In this document: positions 17,360-25,099 of the stretch, in pieces
Position numbering within the stretch: the stretch's first letter is position 1
Layout: each line of letters starts with the position of its first letter
Notes under the pieces: model-generated
Databases searched by the model: none
What the model saw: only the letters and a program-made list of their open reading frames with translations
What the model was told of the DNA's origin: nothing
Program-made: the position numbers and the translations under genes
Assembly: GCF_963668215.1 (NCBI RefSeq)
Contig: NZ_OY764190.1
Coordinates: 558,001-622,000, forward strand
Direction of reading: 5' to 3'
Length of the DNA: 64,000 nucleotides
DNA from: an uncultured Desulfosarcina sp.
GTDB taxonomy: Bacteria > Desulfobacterota > Desulfobacteria > Desulfobacterales > Desulfosarcinaceae

Positions 17360-18873
17360 CCGGCTCCCTGATTCCCATCTGGACGGTGGACGTTGTCGGG
17401 TCCATCCTGATGATCGCTTTGGCCTTCGCCAGCTATGGAATGAGCCTGCGCCTGAAAAAGCGGGACCCCAACAATATTATCCTCACCTACCTGTTGTGGG
17501 TCTGCCTGGCCCTGTTCGTTTTTGCCATTTCGCGATCCGCCGGCCATTTGCTCAAACAGATCTTCCTGCTCATCGACCGCCGGGATCTGTGGACCGCCAT
17601 CCAGCCCTTTTCCGGCGCCGTCAACACCTTTACCTTTATCGTGGTCGCCTCGGTTACGCTCTTCTTCGAACGAACCTGGGTCATCTACGGAACGATCCTG
17701 AAAGACCGCCAGGCCCTGCAAAATGCCCACAAAGAGTTGCTCTACCTCAATCAGAACCTGGAGAAACTGGTGGAAAAACGGACCGAGGCCCTGGTCGTCT
17801 CCGAACAGAAATACCGGCGAATCTTCGAAGTCTCCAAAGACATGATCCTGGTCACGCGCCGAGACGGGCGCATCGTCAACATCAATCCGGCCGGGAGGCA
17901 TATGGTCGAGATCCAAAGCGACGACGGGGGCGAAGCCCTCGACCATCAGAACTTCCGGGATTTTCTTTCCCACCCCGACGACTGGGACGCCATCGGCCGG
18001 CACATCGACAAGCGCGGCTTCATTTCCAGCGAAGAGTTCGATCTGGTTCTGAAAAAAGGCATCCGGCGGCGGGTCCTGCTTTCGGGGAGCCTGGCCAAAG
18101 GCCCCACGGAGGAGGGCGAAACCATTCACTTTCTGATCAAGGATATCGAGCAGCGCCGGTTGATGCAAAAACAGATGGCCCAGGCAGACAAGCTGGCCTC
18201 CATCGGAGAACTCTCTTCGGGCATCGCCCACGAGATCAACAATCCGCTCGGCATCATCCTCGGATACACCCAGCTTCTGCTGAGAAACGAGGACGCCGAT
18301 TCCGATCGTTTCAACGACCTGAAAACCATTGAAAAGCACGTCCAGTCCTGCAAGGCCATTGTCGAAGACCTGCTCAACTTCGCCCGGACCTCCAGTTCCC
18401 AGAAGGAGAACCTGGACATCCATGGCATCATCGAAGACGTCATCGGTTTTGTCCGCCACCACAGCAATCTCGATGCCATTGACATCCAGACCCATTTCGC
18501 GCCCAACCTTCCTCTGGCATGCATCGATGAAAAAAAGATCAAACAGGTGTTGATCAATCTGCTGATGAATGCCATCCATGCCGTGGAGCGCGAAGGCACC
18601 ATTACCATCTCCACCGGAATCAACGCGACCACCGGCCTCATCGCCGTGGAGGTGGCCGACACCGGACATGGCATCGAGGAAGAAAATCTTCCCAGAATCT
18701 TCGACCCGTTTTTCACGACCAAGCCCACCGGAGAGGGAACCGGACTCGGGCTTTCGGTCAGCTACGGCATCATCAAAGGCCATGGGGGCAACATCAGCGT
18801 AAAAAGCGAACCGGGTCAGGGAGCGGCATTCACCCTTACCCTTCCCGTCAGTCCCCCGCATTCAGGGAGATAA
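17356..18873 (+). CDS. Membrane-bound PAS sensor histidine kinase
   Basis: 505 residues. Three or so membrane helices occupy roughly residues 8-115. A coiled-coil linker (NAHKELLYLNQNLEKLVEKR), a PAS domain (EQKYRRIFEVSKDMILVTRRDGRIVNINPAG), a HisKA domain with phospho-acceptor H292 in SSGIAHEINNPLG, and a HATPase_c domain with VLINLLMNAIHAV, DTGHGIEEENLPRIFDPFFTTK and GTGLGLS follow. The ATG overlaps the preceding stop; a longer in-frame extension to 17221 would overlap that gene and is rejected. It lies 3 bp before a sigma-54 response regulator, its evident partner. Confidence 0.94.
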   Translation: MTGSLIPIWTVDVVGSILMIALAFASYGMSLRLKKRDPNNIILTYLLWVCLALFVFAISRSAGHLLKQIFLLIDRRDLWTAIQPFSGAVNTFTFIVVASVTLFFERTWVIYGTILKDRQALQNAHKELLYLNQNLEKLVEKRTEALVVSEQKYRRIFEVSKDMILVTRRDGRIVNINPAGRHMVEIQSDDGGEALDHQNFRDFLSHPDDWDAIGRHIDKRGFISSEEFDLVLKKGIRRRVLLSGSLAKGPTEEGETIHFLIKDIEQRRLMQKQMAQADKLASIGELSSGIAHEINNPLGIILGYTQLLLRNEDADSDRFNDLKTIEKHVQSCKAIVEDLLNFARTSSSQKENLDIHGIIEDVIGFVRHHSNLDAIDIQTHFAPNLPLACIDEKKIKQVLINLLMNAIHAVEREGTITISTGINATTGLIAVEVADTGHGIEEENLPRIFDPFFTTKPTGEGTGLGLSVSYGIIKGHGGNISVKSEPGQGAAFTLTLPVSPPHSGR

Positions 18874-18876
18874 ACC

Positions 18877-20271
18877 ATGGCACAACATCTTCTCATCGTC
18901 GATGACGAACCGGATATGCTCAGTCTGCTCAAAAGAAGCCTGGAACCCGAACTCGGGTGCCGGGTGGACACCGCCGCCTCGGGAGAAGTGGCCCTGGATA
19001 TGATCCGCGACGGCGACTACGACCTGGTGCTGGCGGACATCAAGATGCCCGGGATCAGCGGGCTCGAAGTCCTCGAACGGGTCAAATCCGACCACGAGGA
19101 AATCACCTTCGTCATGATGACCGCCTACGGCCATATCGAAATGGCGGTGGAAGCCATGAAGCGCGGCGCCTACGATTTCATCACCAAGCCCTTCGATCAC
19201 GATGCCCTGGTGATGCGCCTGGGAAAAGCCTTCGAGCGCAGCCGGCTGCTGAAAGAAAATCTGCGGCTCCATCACGAGTGCCACTCGACGGACATGTTTC
19301 AGGAACTGGTGGGCAAGAGCCCTGAAATGCAGCGCGTATACGAGACCATCCGGACGGTCGCCCAGAACGACCTAACGGTGCTGATCACCGGCGAATCGGG
19401 AACGGGAAAGGACCTGGCCGCCCGGGCGGTGCATGCCCTGAGCAACCGCAGCAAGCGTCCGTTCATCGCGGTGAACTGCCCCACGGTTCCCGAGCATATC
19501 CTGGAAAGCGAGTTGTTCGGCTATAAAAAGGGCGCTTTCACCCATGCCACCAGCGACAAGAAGGGGCTTTTCCAGGAAGCCCATACCGGGACGATCTTCC
19601 TCGACGAGATCGGGGACATCACCCCCACGATTCAGACCAAGCTGCTGCGGGTATTGCAGGAAAAGGAGATCAAACCCCTGGGCGACGCCCGCCCCATCCA
19701 GGTGGATGTGCGCATCATCGCCTCCACCAACCAGCCCCTGGCCGAGAAAATCAAATCCGGCGATTACCGCGAGGACTTCTTTTACCGGCTCAACGTGCTG
19801 CCCATACGGCTGCCGCCGCTTCGTGAGCGGGTGGAGGACATCCCCCTGATTGCCAACCACCTGCTGGAAAAACATTGCCGCAAGCTCGACAAACCGTCAA
19901 AGCGGTTTTCGCCGGCCTTGATGGACGCCTTTGCCACGCGCCGTTGGGAGGGCAACGTCCGTGAAATGGAAAATTTGATCATACAGGGGATTCTGTTTTC
20001 CCAATCCGATGAAATCACTCTGGAGGACGTGAGAATCGATCGAAAATCCGCGACGGCGCCGGGGGCGGATATCGCCGCGAACCTCGAACAGCCGTACAAG
20101 CAGGCCAAGGAGAACAACCTGATGGCCTTCAATTCGGCCTATATCGGCCACGTGCTTTCGCAAAGCAAGGGCAACGTCACCCAGGCGGCCAAGGCCTGCG
20201 GTTTGGAGCGCCAGGCCCTGCAGCAGATCATGCGCCGCTATGGCATTTCGGCGGAGCCCTACCGCCAGTGA
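18877..20271 (+). CDS. Sigma-54-dependent response regulator (NtrC family)
   Basis: 464 residues: receiver domain with phospho-acceptor D54 (LADIKMPG) and DDE pocket at 9-11, AAA+ domain with Walker A GESGTGKD (172-179), Walker B-type GTIFLDEIGD, and a C-terminal Fis-type helix-turn-helix (GNVTQAAKACGLERQALQQIMRRYG). The sigma-54 contact loop normally reads GAFTGA; here it is GAFTHA (219-224), an unusual change at a functionally sensitive position. It is encoded with its kinase at the end of the exporter operon, which itself has a sigma-54 promoter, so autoregulation is likely. Confidence 0.95.
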   Translation: MAQHLLIVDDEPDMLSLLKRSLEPELGCRVDTAASGEVALDMIRDGDYDLVLADIKMPGISGLEVLERVKSDHEEITFVMMTAYGHIEMAVEAMKRGAYDFITKPFDHDALVMRLGKAFERSRLLKENLRLHHECHSTDMFQELVGKSPEMQRVYETIRTVAQNDLTVLITGESGTGKDLAARAVHALSNRSKRPFIAVNCPTVPEHILESELFGYKKGAFTHATSDKKGLFQEAHTGTIFLDEIGDITPTIQTKLLRVLQEKEIKPLGDARPIQVDVRIIASTNQPLAEKIKSGDYREDFFYRLNVLPIRLPPLRERVEDIPLIANHLLEKHCRKLDKPSKRFSPALMDAFATRRWEGNVREMENLIIQGILFSQSDEITLEDVRIDRKSATAPGADIAANLEQPYKQAKENNLMAFNSAYIGHVLSQSKGNVTQAAKACGLERQALQQIMRRYGISAEPYRQ

Positions 20272-20292
20272 CAGGGGTCGTCCGGGAAACGA

Positions 20293-20772
20293 TTACTCGA
20301 CGGGCATGCCGCTTTCCCGCCAGCGGGTCAGGCCGTTTTTGAGGTAGCCGACATTCTCGAAGCCGTTAAGCGCGAGAAGTTCGGCCAGTTCCTCGGCCAG
20401 CCGGCAGCTTTCCCCGTCGCAGTAGGCAACGATCCGGGCCGCAGGATCGGCGGCGGCCATAAAGTCCGGCAGCCAGGCATCCGGCTCGGCAACATCGAGA
20501 TGGACGGCCCCCCGAATGTGCCCGGCCTCATAATCGGCCCGGTGCCGGGCATCCGCAAACAGGACGCCTTTTTCTTTGAAAAGATGCTGAGCCTCTTCAA
20601 TCGAGATTTCCCGGCCCCCGGAGGTCTTCTGAACCGCCCGGGCGGTGTCGCCGGCGGGCTGATCAACGATGGGCGCGATCCGGTCGGGACGGACAACATG
20701 GATTGCAATGGCAATCCCGACCGCTGCCAGGATGAGAATCGCCGCTTCTTTGATGGTCTGTTTGAACGTCAT
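20293..20772 (-). CDS. Membrane-anchored rhodanese-like protein
   Basis: 159 residues. An N-terminal helix (AAILILAAVGIAIAIHVV) anchors or exports a single rhodanese domain with EISIEEAQHLF, FADARHRADYEAGHIRGAVHL and VAYCDGESCRLAEELA. The latter places a probable catalytic Cys in a CDGESCR loop. It could handle sulfane sulfur in the periplasm of a sulfate reducer; this is inference. It converges on the end of the response regulator gene and diverges from cooT. Confidence 0.85.
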   Translation of the reverse strand: MTFKQTIKEAAILILAAVGIAIAIHVVRPDRIAPIVDQPAGDTARAVQKTSGGREISIEEAQHLFKEKGVLFADARHRADYEAGHIRGAVHLDVAEPDAWLPDFMAAADPAARIVAYCDGESCRLAEELAELLALNGFENVGYLKNGLTRWRESGMPVE

Positions 20773-20918
20773 GGGTCAGCCTATATTTTCTCCAGGGTAC
20801 GGTATTGCAATTTGCAGCCGGAATGTCCACATTTGTTTTAGACGGAGACAGGGCACAAAATGGTTGGATGACAGCGGGCACGCTCCCATGGCGGCCCATT
20901 TCAAATAGGAGATGAACG

Positions 20919-21110
20919 ATGTGCGATATCAGTGTATTTGTCAGAAAAAACGGCATGGAAGAGAAGGTGCTGGAGAATGTGGACCGCATCGAGGAAGTGG
21001 CCGGCGGCGGGATCCGCCTGGTCAACATCTTCGGCGAGGAAGAAACCATCCGCGCCAGGATGATCCTGTATGACAACAGCGAAAAACGGATGATCTTTGC
21101 GCCGATGTAA
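20919..21110 (+). CDS. cooT: CooT family nickel-binding protein
   Basis: 63 residues beginning MCDISVFV, the hallmark start of CooT proteins, in which Cys2 helps bind Ni(II) in a dimer. The ENVDRIEEVAGGGIRLVNIFGEEETI core and compact length also match. CooT is known to deliver nickel to CO dehydrogenase in Rhodospirillum. Here it is 11 kb from the acs operon but still in the same neighbourhood. SD TAGGAGA precedes the ATG. It seems to be a single-gene unit. Confidence 0.85.
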   Translation: MCDISVFVRKNGMEEKVLENVDRIEEVAGGGIRLVNIFGEEETIRARMILYDNSEKRMIFAPM

Positions 21111-21132
21111 CGACAAGCGTTCGGCGTCGTGG

Positions 21133-21807
21133 TTAACCGTAATTCTCGATAAATAACCGCGAATCACCAAATCGTCCGTCAATGACGGCTGTGGCGTCCC
21201 GGATCATATCACGCCGCCCGCACAGGTAGAAATCGTAGGTGCCGGGAGCCAACTCCGATTTCAAGTAATCGGTAACGCGACCCGCATAGATCTCGATCCC
21301 GTCTTCCGGGATTGTGGCTGGCCTTCTGATACAGACGATATATGGTTTTACGGCAGCCACCAGAAGGTTTCGATAAATCAATCCATCGGCATGGTGTACG
21401 CCATGGAGCAGTAAGGCGCGCGCCACGCCACTGCGGCAAAAGGCCACGAAGGGGGCCACGCCGGTTCCCGTGGCCACGAACACCGCTGGATTTCCCGCCC
21501 CCTGGTAGACGAAATGCCCCAGCGGACCGGACACCTGGAACCGGCTTCCGATCCGGGCCTGTTGAATCTCCGTGGAAAAGCGCCCCCCGGCCGCCACGGC
21601 GATGCAGAAATCGATGGTTTGCGCTTCAGGACAAGAAAGCATGGTGTACTCCCGCTGATATCCATCCATCATGAAGCGCAAGAACTGGCCGGGAATAAAA
21701 GCAAAGCCTTCCGGGCGCCGCAGGCGGAACTCAAGGATTCCGGGCGCCAGCCATCGTCGGTCCTCCAAAACCGCAAAAAAGTCCGTTTCGTTGCTCAGGT
21801 GACCCAC
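21133..21807 (-). CDS. FAD/NAD(P)H-binding ferredoxin-reductase-type protein
   Basis: 224 residues with an FAD-binding barrel (PGQFLRFMMDGYQREYTMLSCP, carrying the RxYT flavin motif) and a NAD(P)-binding half (VATGTGVAPFVAFCRS, YLCGRRDMIRDA). It lacks a [2Fe-2S] domain, as in flavodoxin/ferredoxin-NADP reductase or Fre-like flavin reductases. The GTG start at 21807 is preferred because AAAGGAG lies upstream and the family N-terminus begins there; a longer frame to 22080 would be spurious. It overlaps the end of the adenosyltransferase gene by 13 bp, so the two are translationally coupled. It may supply the reduction of cobalamin that the adenosyltransferase needs. Confidence 0.87.
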   Translation of the reverse strand: MGHLSNETDFFAVLEDRRWLAPGILEFRLRRPEGFAFIPGQFLRFMMDGYQREYTMLSCPEAQTIDFCIAVAAGGRFSTEIQQARIGSRFQVSGPLGHFVYQGAGNPAVFVATGTGVAPFVAFCRSGVARALLLHGVHHADGLIYRNLLVAAVKPYIVCIRRPATIPEDGIEIYAGRVTDYLKSELAPGTYDFYLCGRRDMIRDATAVIDGRFGDSRLFIENYG

Positions 21808-22361
21808 AAAAGGTCTCCTTTGCCCGACAGATGGTTGCAGTAGCGCGCGAGAACAAATAGATAATCGGACAGTCGATTGAGGAAGACCAGGATATGGGTC
21901 ATGGTTTCGCCACCACCGCCGCTTTCCGATTCGACCAGGGCAATGGTCCGTCGTTCCGTCCGCCTGCAGACGGTGCGCGCCATATGCGCCAGGGAGGCCG
22001 AAAGGTGGCCGCCGGGCAGGATAAACTGTTTCAGTTCCGGCAGCGAAGCGTTCATCCGGTCGATGGCCTCTTCCAGCCATTTGGCCGGATCGCCGGTGAA
22101 GGGTTTCAAAAAACGGGTGGAAGCGGCATCGGGCGTCGTCGCCAGCCAGGCCCCGGCATCCAGCAGCATCGCCTGAACGGACTGGATCTCTTCTTTCAGT
22201 TCTTTATGATCGGTATCCAGCGCTGACGCCACGGCCCCCATCACGGAATTGAGTTCGTCCAGGTCGCCGTAGGCTTCGATGCGAAGACTGCTTTTGGACA
22301 CCCGTTCTCCACTGAAAAGGCTGGTTTTTCCCCGATCCCCCGTACCGGTGTAAATCTTCAT
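21795..22361 (-). CDS. Cob(I)yrinic acid a,c-diamide/cob(I)alamin adenosyltransferase, PduO type
   Basis: 188 residues that adenosylate Co(I) corrinoids with ATP. The N-terminal ATP-binding motif KIYTGTGDRGKTSLFSGERV is diagnostic, followed by the RIEAYGDLDELNS motif, LPGGH and the RTVCRRTER segment of the trimer active site. The C-terminal RLSDYLFVLARYCN helix also matches. SD GGAG precedes the ATG. It is coupled to a flavin reductase-like gene. In an organism using the corrinoid acs pathway it fits general corrinoid maturation. Confidence 0.93.
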   Translation of the reverse strand: MKIYTGTGDRGKTSLFSGERVSKSSLRIEAYGDLDELNSVMGAVASALDTDHKELKEEIQSVQAMLLDAGAWLATTPDAASTRFLKPFTGDPAKWLEEAIDRMNASLPELKQFILPGGHLSASLAHMARTVCRRTERRTIALVESESGGGGETMTHILVFLNRLSDYLFVLARYCNHLSGKGDLLWVT

Positions 22362-22394
22362 GGCATCTCCACGCGTTATGAAAATGGAATCCGT

Positions 22395-23633
22395 TTACCG
22401 GTCATGCGGCTTTTGAATCAACCGGCCGGCCACAAAATACCAGATGGCCGCCAAACCCTGAAGGCCGACCATGAGGCCGAATCCGGTCCGGTATCCTGCC
22501 AGGGCGTAGCTGCCGTGGTCGCCCACGGGCCAGAGGCCGATGATCAGGCCGATGGCCCACTGGCCGGCAAAGGCGGCCACGAATACCAGCAGGTTGATGG
22601 CGGTGGTGACCCGCCCGGACAGATGGACCGGAAACCGCTGGGACAGCGCGGCATAGGCGAGAATGCCGGACGTGCCGAAAAAACCGAAAAGCGGCCAGAC
22701 GAATAGCGCCCACGCAACGGGCGCAGTCAGCAACAAAACCTGCGTTCCCAGGAAAATCACCATCCCCGTCACCGCGGTACTGCGCACGGGGACGCCCGCA
22801 CGGCTGAGACGTTCGGCCAGCGATCCCAGCACAATCCATCCGCCGATCATGGCCACGGCAACCCTGAAAAGCATGCCGGCAACGGCCATGCGGTCCATCC
22901 CGGCCACGTCCTTGAGCCAGGGGCCGGCCCACAGGCCCTGAATGGAAAGAAAGGCGGCCTGGGACACGGTGGTCAGCGGCGCCGTTTGCCAGAATTCGAG
23001 GCTGGTAAACACCGTCCGCACCCCCCGCAACTGATCGCCGAAGCGTTCCCCCGAATGGTCGGCCTTCTTTTGCGGCACGACCGCATAAACGGATACGGCC
23101 ACCACCAGGGTCAACCCGGTCAGAACCATGAAAACACCGCGCCAATCGGTGATCCGCAGGGCCGCTTCCACCGGCGAGGTGGCCGCCAGCGCACCGAGGC
23201 CTCCGGCCGCCATCTGGAAACCGTTGACCAGGGGCCATTTCTCTTTGGGAAACCACAGGGTATAGGCTTTAAAGGCCGCCATGAGGCAGGCCGAGACGCC
23301 GAAGCCGATAAAGGCTCGGGCGGCCACCAGACCGGCCAGGGTCCCGGCGCTGGAAAACAGATAGGCGCCCCCGGCGGCGAAAAGCAGCAGAACGGCCTCG
23401 GTCCGCCGCGGGCCGAAGCGGTCCAGCAATAATCCCAGCGGCAGTTGAAAGGAGGCGAAGGAAATGAAGTAGGTCGCGGTCAAAAGTCCCAGGGCCGAGG
23501 GCCCGATGCCCAGATCGGACACCAGATCCGGCGCGATCACCGCATTGACCACCCGGTAGAGATAGGAAAGAAAATACCCGGCGGCAAAGGGGAAAAAGAC
23601 ACGCAAGGTTGTCGACAGCGGGTTCTTGGTCAT
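22395..23633 (-). CDS. Major facilitator superfamily transporter
   Basis: About 412 residues and 12 predicted membrane helices. The first half has the MFS loop signature GLLLDRFGPRRTEAVLL and a GFGVSACLMAAFKAYTLWFPKEKW segment. It resembles the nitrate/sugar-phosphate side of the superfamily, but I cannot name a substrate. The start is uncertain: ATG at 23633 is chosen, while an in-frame TTG lies at 23672. An 18-bp piece of a dispersed repeat (23643-23660) lies just upstream of this ATG and may have altered the promoter. Confidence 0.85.
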   Translation of the reverse strand: MTKNPLSTTLRVFFPFAAGYFLSYLYRVVNAVIAPDLVSDLGIGPSALGLLTATYFISFASFQLPLGLLLDRFGPRRTEAVLLLFAAGGAYLFSSAGTLAGLVAARAFIGFGVSACLMAAFKAYTLWFPKEKWPLVNGFQMAAGGLGALAATSPVEAALRITDWRGVFMVLTGLTLVVAVSVYAVVPQKKADHSGERFGDQLRGVRTVFTSLEFWQTAPLTTVSQAAFLSIQGLWAGPWLKDVAGMDRMAVAGMLFRVAVAMIGGWIVLGSLAERLSRAGVPVRSTAVTGMVIFLGTQVLLLTAPVAWALFVWPLFGFFGTSGILAYAALSQRFPVHLSGRVTTAINLLVFVAAFAGQWAIGLIIGLWPVGDHGSYALAGYRTGFGLMVGLQGLAAIWYFVAGRLIQKPHDR

Positions 23634-23642
23634 GGCGAAAAA

Positions 23643-23660
23643 GACGGACTCGTAAAAAGG
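23643..23660. repeat. Solo arm of a dispersed palindromic repeat
   Basis: GACGGACTCGTAAAAAGG is identical to the left arm of the complete 123-bp palindromic element at 24424-24546, less than 1 kb away. Confidence 0.8.
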
Positions 23661-23686
23661 GGCGTGAAACAAACTTGTTACAAAAA

Positions 23687-23713
23687 AAGCGCCCGGCCGG
23701 CAGCCGGGCGCTT
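23687..23713 (-). terminator. Intrinsic terminator of upp
   Basis: AAGCGCCCGGC pairs with GCCGGGCGCTT (11 bp, 5-nt loop). On the minus strand it is followed by a T-run, as expected downstream of upp. Confidence 0.9.
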
Positions 23714-23743
23714 GTTCTACAGCTTTTTGGAACCGATCCCGGA

Positions 23744-24370
23744 TTACTTGGTTCCGAAGATCTTGTCGCCGGCATCTCCCAGACCCGGAAGGATATAGCC
23801 GATGTCGTTGAGTCTTTCGTCGATCGCCGCCACGTACACATCCACATCGGGATGGGCCTCTTCCAGCCGTTTCAGCCCCTCGGGAGCGGCAACCAGGAAC
23901 AACCCCCGGATCTGCTGGCAGCCGGACTCTTTCAAAAGGTCGATGGTCGCCACCAACGTTCCGCCCGTGGCCAGCATGGGATCCAGGATGAGAGCGATGC
24001 GTTCTTCCATGTTGCTGGTCATTTTTACATAGTAGCGAACCGGTTCCAGGGTCTCTTCGTTGCGGTACAGCCCCACAACGCTAACCTTGGCCGAAGGAAT
24101 CAGGTTCAAAACGCCGTCCATCATCCCCAGGCCGGCGCGAAGAATGGGAACGACCGTGATCTTCTTGCCCTTGATTTTCTCGACGGCCACCTCGCCGGCC
24201 CATCCCTGAATGGTGCTGGTTTCGGTTTCCAGGTCCTTGGTCGCTTCATAGGTAAGCAGCGTTGCCAGTTCGTTGGCCAATTCCCTGAATTTTTTGGTGG
24301 TCACATCGTGGCCTCGCATAAGGCCGATTTTATGTCTGATTAGCGGGTGCTCAACGCGGTGTACGGGCAA
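23744..24370 (-). CDS. upp: Uracil phosphoribosyltransferase
   Basis: Converts uracil and PRPP to UMP in pyrimidine salvage. Diagnostic segments include [24 protein letters not shown], the PRPP-binding [15 protein letters not shown] and the C-terminal [18 protein letters not shown] start at 24370 is chosen: it follows AAAGGAGG by 6 nt and yields exactly 208 residues, the length of the E. coli enzyme. A longer frame starting at 24403 would overrun that SD. It is followed by a strong terminator. Confidence 0.96.
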   Translation of the reverse strand: MPVHRVEHPLIRHKIGLMRGHDVTTKKFRELANELATLLTYEATKDLETETSTIQGWAGEVAVEKIKGKKITVVPILRAGLGMMDGVLNLIPSAKVSVVGLYRNEETLEPVRYYVKMTSNMEERIALILDPMLATGGTLVATIDLLKESGCQQIRGLFLVAAPEGLKRLEEAHPDVDVYVAAIDERLNDIGYILPGLGDAGDKIFGTK

Positions 24371-24423
24371 AAGATCCTCCTTTACGGCAAAAGGGTGGTG
24401 CACTGTCAGCTTTTCTTAATGAT

Positions 24424-24546
24424 GACGGACTCGTAAAAAGGCCGATATCGGCGTTACGCTCATCCTTCGTCACTGCGACGTACCTTAAGTACGCCTCATT
24501 CCTCAGGATTCGCAATCCTTGATCTCGGCCTTTTTACAAGTCCGTC
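24424..24546. repeat. 123-bp palindromic dispersed element (MITE-like)
   Basis: Terminal inverted arms of 22 bp (24424-24445 and 24525-24546) match at 21 of 22 positions and read GACGGACTCGTAAAAAGGCC inward. The interior contains a CGTAC-CTTAAG-TACG palindrome. No coding capacity. The left arm recurs at 23643. Confidence 0.85.
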
Positions 24547-24595
24547 GGAAATACGACTGTTTACGAGTTTATCAATCTTCGTTCTCATCAAACGG

Positions 24596-24895
24596 TTAGA
24601 AATCACCCAACGGCCTGCTGAACGTAAACTTGAACGGATCGGCCAGAAGGTGATCGTAGGCGGGCTTCGTATTGCCACCCAAAGCGGAAAACGGCAAGGA
24701 GACGACGAAGATCGCTCCGCCGATTACCGTGGCGCAAAGCCCCAGGGGTCTTACGATCAAGCCATCGGTGGCCATTTTCCCTCCCATCAGGTCTTTGTCC
24801 TGATCGAGTTCGCCGGCCAGGCAGGTCGCGCAGGGAACTGCGATCAGTGCCAGCGCGGTCAGCAGAACGATGGCGCGTTTTAGAATCGAGATCAT
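24596..24895 (-). CDS. Small exported or membrane protein of unknown function (99 aa)
   Basis: A clear signal sequence (VLLTALALIAVPCATCLAGE) is followed by a hydrophilic segment and a second hydrophobic stretch (GLCATVIGGAIFVVSLPFSAL). The end, PFKFTFSRPLGDF, is aromatic. No enzyme motif is visible. An excellent SD (AAAGGAGG) precedes the ATG. Proteins of this layout are common in sulfate reducers, but I do not know a function. It is transcribed divergently from priA. Confidence 0.75.
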   Translation of the reverse strand: MISILKRAIVLLTALALIAVPCATCLAGELDQDKDLMGGKMATDGLIVRPLGLCATVIGGAIFVVSLPFSALGGNTKPAYDHLLADPFKFTFSRPLGDF

Positions 24896-25099
24896 TTCGT
24901 TTCCTCCTTTGTTGGTGGGTCGGTCTTCCCGGACAATAAGGGTAAACTGTCGAATTTAAAAATATTAGCAGGTATTGGAAGCACTTGCAACGCATGATAT
25001 GCTTGAAAACGCAGTTTGCGGATCCTATAATGGCTTTCAACCGCCTGCCACCGTGGGCATATTCTATCCAACTTCAAGTGATTATAGCTAAAATACGCT

